From: Salicibibacter cibarius
GTDB taxonomy: Bacteria; Bacillota; Bacilli; Bacillales; Marinococcaceae
Assembly: GCF_016495725.1 (NCBI RefSeq)
Contig: NZ_CP054705.1
Coordinates: forward strand, 124,001-188,000
Length of the DNA: 64,000 nt
Reading direction: 5' to 3'
Made by a program: the position numbers and the translations under genes
The notes under the pieces: model-generated
What the model saw: only the letters and a program-made list of their open reading frames with translations
The model's database searches: none
Told to the model about the DNA's origin: nothing
In this document: piece by piece, positions 63,073 through 64,000 of the stretch
Numbering within the stretch: the stretch's first letter is position 1
Layout: the number at the start of each line of letters is the position of its first letter

Positions 63073-63720
63073 ATGTGGCGAACATTAAAGCGTGACATTG
63101 ATGTTGTTTTTTTGCGTGATCCGGCGGCAAGAAACCGTCTTGAAGTTATATTGACGTACGCTGGCGTTCATGCGGTTTGGAGTCACCGCATCGCCCATTG
63201 GTTTTATAAAAAACGCCGATATCTTATCGCTCGGATAATCTCGCAAATCAGCCGTTTTTTTACCGGGATCGAAATCCATCCGGGAGCGGTTATCGGGGAA
63301 CGATTGTTTATTGACCATGGCATGGGGGTCGTTATCGGAGAAACGTGTGAAATCGGCAACGATGTTACGATTTACCAAGGCGTGACCTTGGGAGGGACAG
63401 GGAAAGAACAAGGGAAACGGCATCCGACGGTTGAAGATCATGTACTATTTGCGACGGGCGCGAAAGTATTAGGGTCGATGCGGATCGGGCATCATTCCAA
63501 TATCGGCGGTGGAGCCGTTGTTCTTAATGAAGTGCCGCCCAATTCTACTGTTGTCGGTGTCCCGGGGCGTGTCGTTGTGCAGGATGGTGTGAAGGTAAAT
63601 CAGGACTTGCAGCACCATTTACTGCCTGATCCCGAGGATGATCGCTTTACGGCCTTGGAAAAAGAAGTGGAACGGTTACGTTTGGAATTGAAAGAGCTTA
63701 GGAAGAAAGAACAGGAGTGA
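63073..63720 (+). CDS. cysE: Serine O-acetyltransferase
   Basis: 215 residues. After an N-terminal helical region come left-handed beta-helix repeats: [40 protein letters not shown] and [20 protein letters not shown]. The histidine in FIDHGMG is catalytic in the family. It makes O-acetylserine for CysK. Expression is under the cysteine T-box; cysS follows after seven bases. A charged coiled-coil tail ends the protein. Confidence 0.96.
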   Translation: MWRTLKRDIDVVFLRDPAARNRLEVILTYAGVHAVWSHRIAHWFYKKRRYLIARIISQISRFFTGIEIHPGAVIGERLFIDHGMGVVIGETCEIGNDVTIYQGVTLGGTGKEQGKRHPTVEDHVLFATGAKVLGSMRIGHHSNIGGGAVVLNEVPPNSTVVGVPGRVVVQDGVKVNQDLQHHLLPDPEDDRFTALEKEVERLRLELKELRKKEQE

Positions 63721-63727
63721 AAGAACG

Positions 63728-64000
63728 ATGGCGGTACAAATGTACAACACGTTAACGAGGCAAAAAGAAACTTTTCAACCTCTTGAAGAGGGAAAGGTAA
63801 AGATGTATGTGTGCGGACCGACGGTTTATAATTATATTCACATCGGTAACGCCAGATCTTCGATTGTTTTTGACATGATCCGGCGCTATTTGATCTATCG
63901 CGGTTATGATGTACAGTATGTCACGAATTTTACCGATGTGGATGACAAAATTATTGATGCTGCCAAAGAAGCCGGTGAAGATGTTTTTGCCCTGGCCGAG
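63728..64000 (+). CDS. cysS: Cysteinyl-tRNA synthetase, N-terminal part
   Basis: 91 residues are visible before the window ends. [20 protein letters not shown] leads to the zinc cysteine and HIGH-like motif [20 protein letters not shown] and [16 protein letters not shown], all CysS hallmarks. It charges tRNA-Cys, the ligand sensed by the T-box upstream. The start ATG 63728 lies seven bases after cysE. Confidence 0.95.
   Translation, partial: MAVQMYNTLTRQKETFQPLEEGKVKMYVCGPTVYNYIHIGNARSSIVFDMIRRYLIYRGYDVQYVTNFTDVDDKIIDAAKEAGEDVFALAE

Overview
The window is a chromosomal segment from a spore-forming Bacillaceae bacterium. Gene order from ispE/purR to cysS follows the Bacillus subtilis order closely: purR-yabJ-spoVG-glmU-prs-ctc-pth-fin-mfd-spoVT ... 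yabN-yabO-yabP-yabQ-divIC-yabR-tRNA-Met-spoIIE-yabS-yabT-tilS-hpt-ftsH-coaX-hslO-cysK-pabA-folP-folB-folK-yazB-dusB-lysS-rrn-ctsR-mcsA-mcsB-clpC-radA-disA-yacL-ispD-ispF-gltX-cysE-cysS. Many sporulation genes are present (spoVG, fin, spoVT, sda, yabP, yabQ, spoIIE). An ectoine hydroxylase (ectD) points to a halophilic or salt-tolerant lifestyle; a Salicibibacter-like haloalkaliphile is a guess, not something the sequence proves.

Layout. 1-12.3 kb is core: isoprenoid, purine, nucleotide-sugar and PRPP synthesis, translation quality control, transcription-coupled repair and sporulation regulators, broken by a decayed tnpB element (2.4-3.55 kb). 12.3-18.8 kb is an accessory island where B. subtilis carries yabM: two small unidentified genes, sda, a tnpB-only transposon, ectD, an IS110 fragment, a 52-bp tandem repeat array, a cobalamin adenosyltransferase and an isochorismatase-fold hydrolase. 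18.8-22.5 kb is core (yabN to yabR). 22.5-23.7 kb is an IS200/IS605-type locus. 24.0-43.0 kb is core: tRNA-Met, spoIIE, a VWA/kinase pair, a threonine/serine exporter pair, tilS-hpt-ftsH, coaX-hslO-cysK, a folate cluster, dusB and lysS. 43.2-50.9 kb is RNA: 16S-23S-5S, seven tRNAs, then a second 16S followed by only tRNA-Ile and tRNA-Ala. 51.3-64 kb holds the CtsR stress operon, radA-disA-yacL, ispDF and gltX-[Cys T-box]-cysE-cysS.

How it works together. The core groups couple translation (rRNA, tRNA, lysS, gltX, cysS, tilS, dusB, pth), proteostasis (ctsR-mcsAB-clpC, ftsH, hslO), folate and cysteine synthesis, and sporulation control. Promoter-like sequences support this: a SigH-type site before spoVG, a SigG-type site before spoVT, Spo0A boxes before spoIIE, a CtsR operator before ctsR, and a cysteine T-box before cysE.

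Most worth a second look: (1) a dispersed element of roughly 55-97 bp, usually with two hairpins, in seven copies, all on the coding strand and just upstream of genes; (2) a second 16S gene without 23S or 5S; (3) a TnpB lacking its zinc finger, in an element that shares both ends with a tnpA-bearing IS605-type locus about 7 kb away; (4) a 52-bp tandem repeat family at several sites; (5) four GGCTGATA motifs spaced exactly 21 bp. All calls come from reading the sequence; no database search was run.
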